From contig NZ_NIRS01000008.1 of assembly GCF_002934665.1 (NCBI RefSeq), forward strand, positions 248,001-312,000: DNA of 64,000 nucleotides, written 5' to 3'. This document shows, in pieces, positions 7,535 through 16,279 of the stretch. How positions within the stretch are numbered: position 1 is the stretch's first letter; the number at the start of each line of letters is the position of its first letter. A model generated the notes under the pieces. It was not told where the DNA came from, did not search any database, and was given only the letters and a program-made list of their open reading frames with translations. This stretch comes from Pseudomonas laurylsulfatiphila (GTDB lineage: Bacteria > Pseudomonadota > Gammaproteobacteria > Pseudomonadales > Pseudomonadaceae). A program made the position numbers and the translations under genes.

Positions 7535-8437
7535 TTAGTGACGGGTATCTGACGGCGTCTCGATACCCGCGCCGGCGAACAATTGGGTGACATCGGCGGC
7601 ATCGAACAGGTAGCGTTGGTTACAGAACTGGCAATCGATTTCGATGTTGCCACCGTGTTCGACCACCAATTGCTGCGCATCCTCCACACCCAGACTGACC
7701 AGCGCATTGGCCGAGCGTTCGCGCGAACAGCTGCAACGGAAGCGCAACTTCTGTACATCGAACAGGCGCACCTGCTCGTCGTGGTACAGACGATGCAACA
7801 CGGTTTCGTTGTCCAGGCCCAGCAGTTCATCGGCGGTCAGCGTGCCGCCCAGGGTGGTGAGGTGCTGCCAGCTGGCGGCGCGCTCGTCCTCGTCCTTCAA
7901 ACGGTCGGCAGGCAGCTGTTGCAGCAACAGGCCACGGGCGCGACGGCCGTCGGCGTACAACCAGAAACGCGTGCCGACTTGCTGGGACATGACGAAATAG
8001 TTGGTGAAGCATTCCGACAGGGTGGCGCCATCGAGGTCGACGATGCCCTGATAGCGCTGGCCCTGTTTCGGGTCGATGGTCAATGCCAGGACGCCATCGG
8101 GCATCAGGTCGGCCAGGGTGGCATCGAGCGCAATACGGTCCGCGTCGTAACGGGCCAGGCCACGGATGTCGCGCTCGCTGGAGCACTCGATCATCAGCAG
8201 CGGGATCGGGCCTTCGGAGCGGGCTTGCAGAATCAGCAAGCCATCGAACTTCATCGCACCGACCAGCAACGATGCGGCCGCCATCAGCTCGCCGAGCAGT
8301 TGCGCGACCGGCTGCGGGTAGGCGTGTTTGGCCAGGACTTCGGCGTAGCTGAGCTCCAACGAGACCAGCTCGCCACGGGTGTCGCTGTCATCGAAGATGA
8401 AGCGTTGGGTGAAGTCGTTATCCGGTAGGTCAGTCAT
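7535..8437 (-). CDS. hslO: Redox-regulated chaperone Hsp33
   Basis: 300 residues from the ATG at 8435-8437; a TTG nine codons upstream (8464) is less likely because homologues begin near TQRFxFDD. Hsp33 is a cytoplasmic holdase switched on by oxidative unfolding. The zinc-binding redox switch is visible at the C-terminus: CSC (Cys235, Cys237), 31 residues, then CQFC (Cys269, Cys272). The N-terminal substrate-binding domain contains ECSSERDIRGLARYD. It stands next to hslR, which encodes another heat-shock protein, but a 228-base gap separates them. That gap shows no other gene. Confidence 0.95.
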   Translation of the reverse strand: MTDLPDNDFTQRFIFDDSDTRGELVSLELSYAEVLAKHAYPQPVAQLLGELMAAASLLVGAMKFDGLLILQARSEGPIPLLMIECSSERDIRGLARYDADRIALDATLADLMPDGVLALTIDPKQGQRYQGIVDLDGATLSECFTNYFVMSQQVGTRFWLYADGRRARGLLLQQLPADRLKDEDERAASWQHLTTLGGTLTADELLGLDNETVLHRLYHDEQVRLFDVQKLRFRCSCSRERSANALVSLGVEDAQQLVVEHGGNIEIDCQFCNQRYLFDAADVTQLFAGAGIETPSDTRH

Positions 8438-8665
8438 AAGTCTGGGTATCTGAAGTGGTGACAAAAGTGATGACAGAATTCGAGGTTACGCCTTGGTCAT
8501 AGCGTCTTGTTGCCTGGTTATGGCTTACAGGCCGGCGACTGTGTGTGCTTTACGACGAATGGCACTGCCAATGGCTCATGTAGGGTAGGCGAATTACCCC
8601 ATATGGCTACGCGCAAGCACAATTACAAGTCTTTGCCTGCTTGAGTGATCGACGGACCCGGTCAA

Positions 8666-9070
8666 TCATTCGTTGCTGCTGCCACGAAACTTGAACAGAT
8701 CCCGTCGCTGTTTCTTGCTCGGTTTGCCATCGGTGCTCACGCCCAGGGCGCCTGCCTTGCGCTCGGCGGCGGCGTTTTCGCGCTTGGCGATGCTGGCTTC
8801 CGTTTCGGCGTACAGCATCTGCGCCTCCGGTGCGCCACGGCGAACGATCGACAACGCCTGGACCACCACCGTGCGCTCCTCGAAACCGGTGCGGATCACA
8901 AACTCGTCGCCGACCCGTGGCTCTTTACCCGGTTTGCAGCGTTCGCCCCGGCAATGCACCTTGCCGCTTTCAATCGCCGCCTTGGCCAGGGCACGGGTTT
9001 TGTAGAATCGTGCAGCCCACAACCATTTATCGAGGCGGACTTTGTCGTCCTCTTCGTTTTTTTGTGCCAT
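8666..9070 (-). CDS. hslR: Hsp15, S4-domain heat-shock RNA-binding protein
   Basis: 134 residues. The S4 RNA-binding domain opens the protein: KVRLDKWLWAARFYKTRALA at about residues 10-29, then IESGKVHCRGERCKP. Hsp15 binds 50S subunits that still carry a nascent chain after abortive dissociation and helps recycle them. The C-terminus is basic (KPSKKQRRDLFKFRG), consistent with rRNA contact. The ATG at 9068-9070 is preceded by GGAAA on the - strand. It is divergent from rimB across a gap of about 215 bases. Confidence 0.93.
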   Translation of the reverse strand: MAQKNEEDDKVRLDKWLWAARFYKTRALAKAAIESGKVHCRGERCKPGKEPRVGDEFVIRTGFEERTVVVQALSIVRRGAPEAQMLYAETEASIAKRENAAAERKAGALGVSTDGKPSKKQRRDLFKFRGSSNE

Positions 9071-9286
9071 GGGATTTCCTCATTCTGAAATATTGGTGAA
9101 CTGTACTACCGTTTCTGACGTACCAAGAATTTCACCGGCTCGGATTACAATACTGACATTCCATAACCTCCCTGCGAGGCTGGAAATCCGGGCCGTAGAT
9201 ATCTGTCGCCTTTTAATCATTATTCTGCGTGAATACCGCGAATCCGGCCGCGTGCGGCCCGAGCGGTTTCTACCGGTTGAGCACTT

Positions 9287-9766
9287 TTGAAGACATTTGA
9301 CCATTTGACCGTTGTCGGTCTGCGCGAGTGGGTGGCGCTCCCGGATTTGGGAGTCGCCGGCCTTCGGGCAAAAATCGATACCGGTGCCAGCACCTCAAGC
9401 CTCCACGCCACCGACATCGAGCTGTTCGAGCGCGATGGTGAGCAGTGGGTGCGTTTTACCGCCCACCTGGGTTCCGTCGTACAACTGCGCCACCGACGCT
9501 GCGAAGCACCGTTGGTGACGATGAAAACCATTAAAAGCTCAAACGGTCACGCGCAGGTGCGATACGTGATCAGCACCACCCTGGCCCTCGGTGATCGGGT
9601 CTGGCGGGTCGAGTTCACGCTCGCCTGCCGCAAGTCCATGCGTTATCGCCTGCTGCTCGGCTCCAAAGCCCTGATCCACGGCCAGTTGGTGGTCAATCCG
9701 GGCATCAAGTATGTACAAGACAAGCCGGTGTTCCCGGTATCTACCTCCTCCACAGGTGTTGCATGA
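9287..9766 (+). CDS. rimB: Retropepsin-like aspartic protease of the RimK system
   Basis: 159 residues starting at a TTG (9287), since no ATG or GTG is available in frame; the true start is uncertain. The catalytic motif KIDTGASTSSLHA (Asp31) marks a clan AA aspartic protease with the single D-T/S-G of retropepsins. In Pseudomonas, rimB lies with rimK, and its protein works with RimK in control of poly-glutamate tails on ribosomal protein S6. Here the rimB stop overlaps the rimK start by four bases (ATGA), so the two are translationally coupled. The accessory phosphodiesterase gene rimA is not visible in this stretch. Confidence 0.85.
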   Translation: MKTFDHLTVVGLREWVALPDLGVAGLRAKIDTGASTSSLHATDIELFERDGEQWVRFTAHLGSVVQLRHRRCEAPLVTMKTIKSSNGHAQVRYVISTTLALGDRVWRVEFTLACRKSMRYRLLLGSKALIHGQLVVNPGIKYVQDKPVFPVSTSSTGVA

Positions 9767-10668
9767 AGATCGCTGTGCTGTCGCGGAACCCGCGTCTGTA
9801 TTCCACCCGCCGCCTGGTTGAAGCCGGTACTGAACGCGGCCATGAAATGGTGGTGGTCGATACCCTGCGCGCCTACATGAACATCGCCAGCCACAAGCCG
9901 CAGATCCACTACCGCGGCAAGCCGCTGGAAGGTTTCGATGCGGTGATTCCACGGATCGGTGCGTCCGTGACCTTTTATGGCTGCGCCGTGCTGCGCCAGT
10001 TCGAAATGATGGGGGTATTTCCGCTCAACGAATCGGTGGCCATTGCCCGCTCGCGGGACAAGCTGCGTTCGCTGCAATTGCTGTCCCGTCGCGGGATCGG
10101 CTTGCCGGTGACCGGGTTTGCCCACTCCCCCGATGACATTCCCGACCTGATCGAAATGGTCAACGGCGCGCCGCTGGTGATCAAGGTGCTGGAAGGCACC
10201 CAAGGCATCGGCGTGGTGCTGTGCGAAACCGCGACCGCCGCAGAATCGGTGATCGAGGCGTTCATGGGCCTCAAGCAGAACATCATGGTTCAGGAGTACA
10301 TCAAGGAAGCCGGCGGTGCGGACATTCGCTGCTTCGTCGTCGGGGACAAGGTGATTGCGGCAATGAAGCGCCAGGCCAAACCCGGCGAGTTTCGCTCCAA
10401 CCTGCATCGCGGCGGCAGCGCGAGCCTGATCAAGATCACGCCGGAAGAGCGCATGACGGCGTTGCGTGCAGCCAAGGTCATGGGGTTGGCGGTAGCGGGC
10501 GTGGACATCCTGCGCTCCAATCACGGGCCGCTGGTGATGGAAGTGAACTCGTCACCAGGGCTGGAAGGGATCGAGACGACCACCGGGAAGAACGTGGCGG
10601 GGATCATCATTGAGCATCTGGAGAAGAATGGCGGGCCGAATATGACCCGGACCAAAGGTAAGGGTTAA
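9763..10668 (+). CDS. rimK: Ribosomal protein S6 glutamate ligase RimK
   Basis: 301 residues, the typical length. An ATP-grasp ligase that adds glutamate residues to the C-terminus of ribosomal protein S6, changing ribosome properties. The N-terminal domain (MKIAVLSRNPRLYSTRRLVE) is followed by the ATP-grasp core: VIKVLEGTQGIGV (nucleotide Lys and Gly-rich loop), QEYIKEAGGADIRCFVVGDKV, and the metal-binding MEVNSSPGLEGIE near residue 265-277. The ATG overlaps the rimB stop. A REP pair follows immediately and may protect the 3' end. Confidence 0.95.
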   Translation: MKIAVLSRNPRLYSTRRLVEAGTERGHEMVVVDTLRAYMNIASHKPQIHYRGKPLEGFDAVIPRIGASVTFYGCAVLRQFEMMGVFPLNESVAIARSRDKLRSLQLLSRRGIGLPVTGFAHSPDDIPDLIEMVNGAPLVIKVLEGTQGIGVVLCETATAAESVIEAFMGLKQNIMVQEYIKEAGGADIRCFVVGDKVIAAMKRQAKPGEFRSNLHRGGSASLIKITPEERMTALRAAKVMGLAVAGVDILRSNHGPLVMEVNSSPGLEGIETTTGKNVAGIIIEHLEKNGGPNMTRTKGKG

Positions 10669-10674
10669 AAGCAA

Positions 10675-10747
10675 AAAATCGCAGCCTTCGGCAGCTCCTA
10701 CAGGGTTCGCATTCCCATGTAGGAGCTGCCGCAGGCTGCGATCTTTT
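10675..10747. repeat. REP inverted pair (GTAGGAGCTGCC family)
   Basis: Convergent copies AAAATCGCAGCCTTCGGCAG and the matching GTAGGAGCTGCCGCAGGCTG around a 17-base loop, in the gap between convergent rimK and envZ. Confidence 0.9.
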
Positions 10748-10753
10748 CAACCC

Positions 10754-12067
10754 TTAAACCGCATCCCTCGGCAACATCAACCCCAACGGCAAGCGCACCC
10801 GCGCTTCCAGTCCACCGCCAGAGCGGTTACGCAGTTCAACATTCCCGCCATGCATCGAAGCAATCCGCTTCACGATCGCCAGCCCCAACCCGGTGCCCTT
10901 CCCGCCTCGGGCACGATCACCGCGGGTGAACGGGTTGAAGATCGCTTCCAGCTCCGACGGATCGATCCCGGCACCACGGTCCATGACACTCAGCACCACA
11001 TACGGCGCGCTGGTGTCCCCGGACACATACGCCGCCACCTCCACACCGCTGCCGGCATGATGCAGCGCATTGCCGATCAGGTTGTTCAGCAGTCGCTTCA
11101 TCGACACACGACGCAACGGAAACGGCTGAATCGGCTCCAGGCGCAGCCGCACTTTCTCTTCATTCTGGTTGTAGGGCGCCGCGACTTCCCGGACCAGGTC
11201 GCTCAGGTCAACCTCTTCAACCGACTCGTCGCGCCCGTCACGAATGAACGCCAGGAACTGATCGAGAATCGCGTCCATGTCTTCGATATCGCGCACCATG
11301 TCGTCGGTCAGGTCGGTGCGATCGCCCATCAACTCCAGGGATAGACGCAAGCGGGTCAACGGCGTGCGCAAATCATGGGAAACCCCGGCCAGCATCAGCT
11401 CACGCTCGCGACCAGCCTGCTCGACGTCTTCGGCCATCTGGTTGAAGGCGCGGTAAACCTCGGTCATCTCACTCGGCGTATCGCTGATCGGCAGGCGCAC
11501 GCTGCGTCCCTGGCCCAGTTGCCGCGCGGCGTACACCAGGCGCTTTAAGGGCTGGTTGAGCTGGCTGACGAAGATCCATGCCGCCGCAGTGGACAGCAAT
11601 CCAATAGCGAGAAACCAGCCAAGCACGTTCCAGATTTTCTGACCGCGCAGTGGGTGCGGATACAGCGGAACCTTGAGCCAGCCTTCACCCAGGCTTGGCG
11701 CTCGAACCCATAACGCCGGCGGTGAATGCATGCGCAATCGCACTTCGGTGTCAGCCCCCAGCTCAGCCTGCATTTGCCGCTGATAGATCTCACTGTAGGG
11801 CCAGTGTTGCTCGCCCTCCGGCACCCCGGCTCCCACCACTCGTATCAGGGGCACGGCGCCGGCGATCTTGTCACGGTTTTCTTCATCGGCGGCCCAATAG
11901 GCGCGCAGCGTCAGGGCGACACCGTGGCTGTACTGGCGGTCCACCAGCACATCTTCGTTCATCAGCAGATAAACCAGGGTCAGCGCCTTGGAGAAGAGTA
12001 CGACGATGAGCACCAACCAAAGGGTGCGGGAGAAGAAGCTCTGGGGGAACCAAACGGGGGTCTTCAT
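10754..12067 (-). CDS. envZ: Osmosensing histidine kinase EnvZ
   Basis: 437 residues. An inner-membrane sensor kinase. Transmembrane segment 1 is at about residues 12-36, followed by a periplasmic domain to about 147 and a second membrane helix at about 148-168. HAMP follows, then the dimerisation/phosphoacceptor motif GVSHDLRTPLTR with His231. The ATPase domain shows the N box (NNLIGNALHHA), the G1 box (DRGAGI) and the G2 box (GKGTGLGLAIVKR). It phosphorylates OmpR, encoded upstream on the same strand after a 115-base gap. The pair controls porin and osmotic responses in enterobacteria; targets in Pseudomonas are less well defined. Confidence 0.95.
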   Translation of the reverse strand: MKTPVWFPQSFFSRTLWLVLIVVLFSKALTLVYLLMNEDVLVDRQYSHGVALTLRAYWAADEENRDKIAGAVPLIRVVGAGVPEGEQHWPYSEIYQRQMQAELGADTEVRLRMHSPPALWVRAPSLGEGWLKVPLYPHPLRGQKIWNVLGWFLAIGLLSTAAAWIFVSQLNQPLKRLVYAARQLGQGRSVRLPISDTPSEMTEVYRAFNQMAEDVEQAGRERELMLAGVSHDLRTPLTRLRLSLELMGDRTDLTDDMVRDIEDMDAILDQFLAFIRDGRDESVEEVDLSDLVREVAAPYNQNEEKVRLRLEPIQPFPLRRVSMKRLLNNLIGNALHHAGSGVEVAAYVSGDTSAPYVVLSVMDRGAGIDPSELEAIFNPFTRGDRARGGKGTGLGLAIVKRIASMHGGNVELRNRSGGGLEARVRLPLGLMLPRDAV

Positions 12068-12182
12068 GGATAACCGTTAAACACTTGCAGGAGAGAGCGA
12101 TGCTCGCATATTGCGGTTTGCGAGTCTGCGGACAGGATCGATTGATCCGGTGTCCGCATGACCCGTTCCTACAAATCGCCAA

Positions 12183-12923
12183 TCACTTGGTGGCGGTACC
12201 ATCCGGTACAAACACGTAACCCACGCCCCAGACAGTCTGGATGTAACGCGGTTTGGACGGATCGGGCTCGATCATCCGGCGCAGACGGGAAATCTGCACA
12301 TCGATGGAACGCTCCAGGGCATCCCACTCGCGGCCACGGGCCAGGTTCATCAGTTTGTCGCGGGTCAGCGGTTGACGCGCGTTCATCACCAAGGCCTTGA
12401 GCACAGCGAATTCACCGGTGGTGAGCATGTGCACTTCTTCGCCGCGCTTGAGCTCGCGGGTGGCCAGGGATAGCTCGTAGTCACCGAAGGTCACGCTTTC
12501 GTCTTCGCTGCCCGGGGCGCCAGGCACCGGGGCCGACTGGCGACGAAGTACCGCCTTGACGCGAGCCATCAGCTCATCCGGGTTGAACGGCTTGGCCAGG
12601 TAATCGTCGGCGCCCAGTTCCAGGCCCTTGATGCGGCTCAGCTCGTCGCCCTTGGCGGTGAGCATGATGATTGGAATCTGGTTGTTCGCGTTGCGCAGGC
12701 GGCGGCAGGCGGTCAGGCCGTCTTCGCCGGGCAACATCAGGTCGAGGACGACCAGGTTGAACACTTCGCGCGCCAGCAGGCGATCCATTTGCTCGGTGTT
12801 CGGTACGGCGCGGGCGCGGTAGCCCTTGCTGACGAAAAAACGTTCCAGCAGGCTACTCAGCCCCGGATCGTCGTCAACGATAAGAATTTTCTCGCCTTCA
12901 GCAGTTTGTGCAGTGCTGCTCAT
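12183..12923 (-). CDS. ompR: Osmolarity response regulator OmpR
   Basis: 246 residues. The receiver domain has the acidic pocket DDD (about residues 17-19), phosphoacceptor Asp61 in VVLDLMLPGEDG, the conserved Thr in IIMLTAKGDE, and Lys in LAKPFNPDEL. The C-terminal winged helix ends in RYIQTVWGVGYVFVPDG, the typical OmpR/PhoB recognition wing. It is the cognate regulator of EnvZ. The gap to envZ (12068-12182) is rather long for tight coupling but the two are probably cotranscribed. Confidence 0.97.
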   Translation of the reverse strand: MSSTAQTAEGEKILIVDDDPGLSSLLERFFVSKGYRARAVPNTEQMDRLLAREVFNLVVLDLMLPGEDGLTACRRLRNANNQIPIIMLTAKGDELSRIKGLELGADDYLAKPFNPDELMARVKAVLRRQSAPVPGAPGSEDESVTFGDYELSLATRELKRGEEVHMLTTGEFAVLKALVMNARQPLTRDKLMNLARGREWDALERSIDVQISRLRRMIEPDPSKPRYIQTVWGVGYVFVPDGTATK

Positions 12924-13284
12924 TGGATGCTCCTTTGATCTCGGCGCGCATTATGGCGTAGCTGCCGTTATACGCACCGTGTGCATTGTTAGCAGATTTT
13001 TCCTTTAGTGCCAGAAAACCGGCCATTGCACCGGCAACCCGTGATGCCCCCGAACGACAGAACGCTGGTTATAATGCGCGGCCTTTTGTGTCAGGCAACA
13101 TCAGACAGGTACTACAGACAGACGCCATTTATTTTCATGGCGTCGGCAGTAATTGTTCGATTTCACGGGTCAACGGGATACCTTTTGATCCAGGTAGCGG
13201 CGCAGGCCAGGCCGCTCAACCAGACTCGCCGAGCCCTTATCCTTGCGCCTGCGAGCCTGCTTTCACAATTTGTCAGGTGGTTTT
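12924..13284. other. 361-base divergent regulatory region between ompR and tex
   Basis: On the tex side a TATAAT-type -10 with extended TGG lies at 13070-13075, leaving a leader of about 200 bases. The leader contains an 8-bp hairpin (GACGCCAT 13121-13128 / ATGGCGTC 13137-13144). No convincing -35 is seen, and no coding sequence is apparent. Confidence 0.5.
13070..13075 (+). promoter_or_regulatory. Candidate -10 box for tex
   Basis: TATAAT within CTGGTTATAATGCG, an extended -10. The position 17 bases upstream (about 13047-13052) is not a good -35 match. Confidence 0.5.
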
Positions 13285-15609
13285 ATGGACAGCATCAACA
13301 GCCGCATCGCCGAGGAACTCGGTGTACGCCCACAACAGGTCGAAGCGGCCGTCGCGCTACTCGATGAAGGCTCTACCGTTCCCTTCATCGCCCGTTACCG
13401 GAAAGAAGTGACCGGCAGCCTCGACGATACGCAATTGCGTCATCTGGAAGAGCGCCTGCGCTACCTGCGAGAACTCGACGAACGGCGCATCAGCATCCTT
13501 GCCAGCATCGAAGAGCAAGGCAAGCTGACGCCGCAACTTGAACGCGACATCAAGCTCGCCGACACCAAGACCCGTCTCGAAGACTTGTACCTGCCGTACA
13601 AGCAGAAGCGCCGCACCAAGGGCCAGATCGCCCTGGAAGCCGGCCTCGGCGACCTGGCCGACGGCTTGTTCAACGACCCGTCCCTGAGCCCGGAAACCGA
13701 AGCCGCACGTTTCATCGACGCCGAAAAAGGCGTGGCCGATGTGAAGGCAGCCCTCGAAGGCGCCAAGTACATCCTCATGGAGCGCTTCGCCGAAGACGCC
13801 GGCCTGCTGGACAAGCTGCGCAACTACCTCAAGCAGGAAGCCACCCTCAGTGCCCGCGTGATTGCCGGCAAGGAGGAGGAAGGCGCCAAGTTCCGCGACT
13901 ACTTCGAACACGACGAACCGCTCAAAAGCATGCCGTCGCACCGCGCGCTGGCGATTTTCCGTGGCCGCAACGAAGGCATCCTCAGCTCCGCGCTGAAAGT
14001 CGGCGACGAACTGCCGGGCACCATGCACCCGTGCGAAGGCATGATCGGCCAGCATGTCGGCATCCAGAACCAGAACCGCGCCGCCGACAAATGGCTGGGC
14101 GAAGTGGTGCGCTGGACCTGGAAGGTCAAGCTCTACACCCATCTGGAAACCGACCTGCTGGGCGAGCTGCGCGATGGCGCGGAAACCGAAGCGATCAACG
14201 TGTTCGCCCACAATCTGCACGACCTGCTGCTGTCGGCCCCGGCCGGCCCGCGCGCCACGTTGGGTCTCGACCCTGGCCTGCGCACCGGCTGCAAGGTGGC
14301 GGTGGTTGATTCCACTGGCAAGCTGCTGGATCACGCCACGGTTTACCCGCACGTGCCGCACAACAAGTGGGACCAGACCATCGCCGTACTCGCCGCCCTG
14401 TGCGCCAAGCACTCGGTGGACCTGATCGCCATCGGCAACGGTACTGCCAGCCGCGAGACCGATAAGCTGGCCGCCGAGCTGATCAAAAAATACCCAGCGA
14501 TGAAGATGACCAAGGTCATGGTCTCCGAGGCCGGTGCATCGGTTTACTCGGCGTCGGAGCTGGCTTCCAAGGAATTCCCGGACCTCGACGTGTCGATCCG
14601 TGGCGCCGTATCGATTGCCCGTCGCCTGCAAGACCCGCTGGCCGAGCTGGTGAAGATCGACCCGAAATCCATCGGTGTCGGCCAGTACCAGCACGACGTG
14701 TCGCAGCTGAAACTGGCCCGTGGCCTGGATGCCGTGGTCGAGGACTGCGTGAACGCCGTCGGCGTGGATGTGAACACCGCGTCCGTGGCGCTGCTGGCAC
14801 GCATTTCCGGTCTCAACGCGACCCTGGCGCAGAACATCGTCAGCCACCGCGACGAGCACGGTGCGTTCAAGACCCGCGCTGCGCTGAAGAAAGTCGCGCG
14901 CCTCGGTGAAAAAACCTTCGAACAGGCCGCTGGATTCCTGCGCGTGATGAACGGCGACAACCCCCTGGACGCCTCCGCGGTGCACCCGGAAGCCTATCCA
15001 CTCGTGCAGCGTATCGCCGCCGAGACCGATCGCGATATTCGTTCGTTGATTGGCGACAGTGGTTTCCTCAAGCGCCTGGACCCGAAAAAATTCACTGACG
15101 AAACCTTCGGTTTGCCAACGGTTACCGACATCCTTCAGGAACTGGACAAGCCCGGCCGCGACCCGCGTCCCGAGTTCAAGACCGCCGAGTTCCAGGAAGG
15201 CGTCGAAGACCTCAAGGACCTGCAACTGGGCATGATCCTCGAAGGCGTGGTGACCAACGTGACCAACTTCGGTGCTTTCGTCGATATCGGCGTGCATCAG
15301 GACGGTTTGGTGCACATCTCCGCGCTTTCGGAGAAGTTCATCAAGGATCCGCGCGAAGCGGTGAAGGCCGGTGACGTGGTGAAAGTGAAGGTCATGGAAG
15401 TCGACATCCCGCGCAAACGCGTTGGCCTGTCGATGCGCATGAGCGATACCCCGGGCGAGAAAATCGACGGCGCTCGCGGCGCGCGTCCGGGGTCGGCGCC
15501 ACGCCAATCCCAGAACACTGCACCGCGCAAGGAAACCACGGCAGCAGCACCGAGTAACAACGCCATGGCTTCGCTGTTCGCCAATGCCAAGCAGTTGAAG
15601 AAACGCTGA
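13285..15609 (+). CDS. tex: Tex, S1-domain RNA-binding transcription accessory protein
   Basis: 774 residues from the ATG at 13285, which has AGGTGG upstream. Tex is a conserved cytoplasmic nucleic-acid-binding protein related to eukaryotic Spt6, needed for expression of some toxin and stress genes. Domain order is visible: an N-terminal helical Tex domain (RIAEELGVRPQQVEAAVALL), a YqgF/RNase-H-like domain around LGLDPGLRTGCKVAVVD, a helix-hairpin-helix pair (SVALLARISGLNATLAQNIV), and a C-terminal S1 domain (GMILEGVVTNVTNFGAFVDI) at about residues 650-725. A low-complexity basic tail rich in Ala, Pro and Arg closes the protein. The stop overlaps the start of the thioesterase gene. Confidence 0.95.
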   Translation: MDSINSRIAEELGVRPQQVEAAVALLDEGSTVPFIARYRKEVTGSLDDTQLRHLEERLRYLRELDERRISILASIEEQGKLTPQLERDIKLADTKTRLEDLYLPYKQKRRTKGQIALEAGLGDLADGLFNDPSLSPETEAARFIDAEKGVADVKAALEGAKYILMERFAEDAGLLDKLRNYLKQEATLSARVIAGKEEEGAKFRDYFEHDEPLKSMPSHRALAIFRGRNEGILSSALKVGDELPGTMHPCEGMIGQHVGIQNQNRAADKWLGEVVRWTWKVKLYTHLETDLLGELRDGAETEAINVFAHNLHDLLLSAPAGPRATLGLDPGLRTGCKVAVVDSTGKLLDHATVYPHVPHNKWDQTIAVLAALCAKHSVDLIAIGNGTASRETDKLAAELIKKYPAMKMTKVMVSEAGASVYSASELASKEFPDLDVSIRGAVSIARRLQDPLAELVKIDPKSIGVGQYQHDVSQLKLARGLDAVVEDCVNAVGVDVNTASVALLARISGLNATLAQNIVSHRDEHGAFKTRAALKKVARLGEKTFEQAAGFLRVMNGDNPLDASAVHPEAYPLVQRIAAETDRDIRSLIGDSGFLKRLDPKKFTDETFGLPTVTDILQELDKPGRDPRPEFKTAEFQEGVEDLKDLQLGMILEGVVTNVTNFGAFVDIGVHQDGLVHISALSEKFIKDPREAVKAGDVVKVKVMEVDIPRKRVGLSMRMSDTPGEKIDGARGARPGSAPRQSQNTAPRKETTAAAPSNNAMASLFANAKQLKKR

Positions 15610-15992
15610 TGGACATTCCCGCCGGGCTGACCGAAAGCGCGTTTTTCAAGCTGTTGGGCTGCCGCTTGCACAGTCTGGAAACCGGGGTGGCGCACGTCGC
15701 CCTGGCGCTGGAGCCCGAGCTGCGCAATCGCGGTGGCAAGCTGCACGGCGGGGCCTTGTTCAGCCTGGTGGACATTGCCATGGGGCTGGCCTGCTCCAGC
15801 ACCCACGGCTTTGACCAGCAGAGCGCGACCATCGAGTGCAAGATCAACTACATCCGCGCCGTCTCTGACGGCGAGGTGATGTGCACGGCGCGGGTGATCC
15901 ACCCGGGTCGCCGCACCTTGGTGGTCGAAGCTGACGTGATGCAAGGCGACAAACTCGTCGCAAAAGCACAAGGCACGTTCGCTGTCCTGTAG
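15609..15992 (+). CDS. PaaI-family hotdog-fold thioesterase
   Basis: 127 residues. A single hotdog domain with the active-site signature LHGGALFSLVD (His46, Asp55), as in PaaI/YbgC-type acyl-CoA thioesterases; substrate unknown. Its ATG shares the final A of the tex TGA, so the pair is translationally coupled. Nothing in the sequence ties it to a pathway; general acyl-CoA housekeeping is the usual inference. Confidence 0.9.
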   Translation: MDIPAGLTESAFFKLLGCRLHSLETGVAHVALALEPELRNRGGKLHGGALFSLVDIAMGLACSSTHGFDQQSATIECKINYIRAVSDGEVMCTARVIHPGRRTLVVEADVMQGDKLVAKAQGTFAVL

Positions 15993-16048
15993 CTAGTCGT
16001 CATCAATTTGAGTTAATTTCGGCGTTGTGACCGCAGCGTCGGAGTTTC

Positions 16049-16141
16049 CTGTGGGAGCGAGCCTGCTCGCGAAGGCGATGTGTCAGTCGAAGTCGATGCT
16101 GACTGATACTCCCTCTTCGCGAGCAGGCTCGCTCCCACAGG
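16049..16141. repeat. REP inverted pair (TGTGGGAGCGAGC family)
   Basis: Arms 16049-16075 and 16115-16141 are perfect 27-base complements. They lie between the thioesterase and gshA. Confidence 0.92.
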
Positions 16142-16279
16142 GATTGTGCAATTCCTGACCGATCGGCATGAGGCCTGTGCGGCGCCAAAACGAGGCGAAA
16201 ACGCCAGTTTTAACTTCACCCTTGTAGACCGTCTTGCCCACCCCCATATTGGGGCGACTGACGCGTGAAGGAATCCAAC

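Noticed and set aside
16049..16141. Repeated palindromes as possible CRISPR or insertion-sequence ends
   Set aside because: Copies are dispersed singly or as inverted pairs in gaps, with no regular spacers and no transposase between them; they are REP elements.
16265..16279. GTG start for gshA
   Set aside because: No ribosome-binding site; the TTG at 16280 has GAAGGA at proper spacing and fits the family N-terminus.
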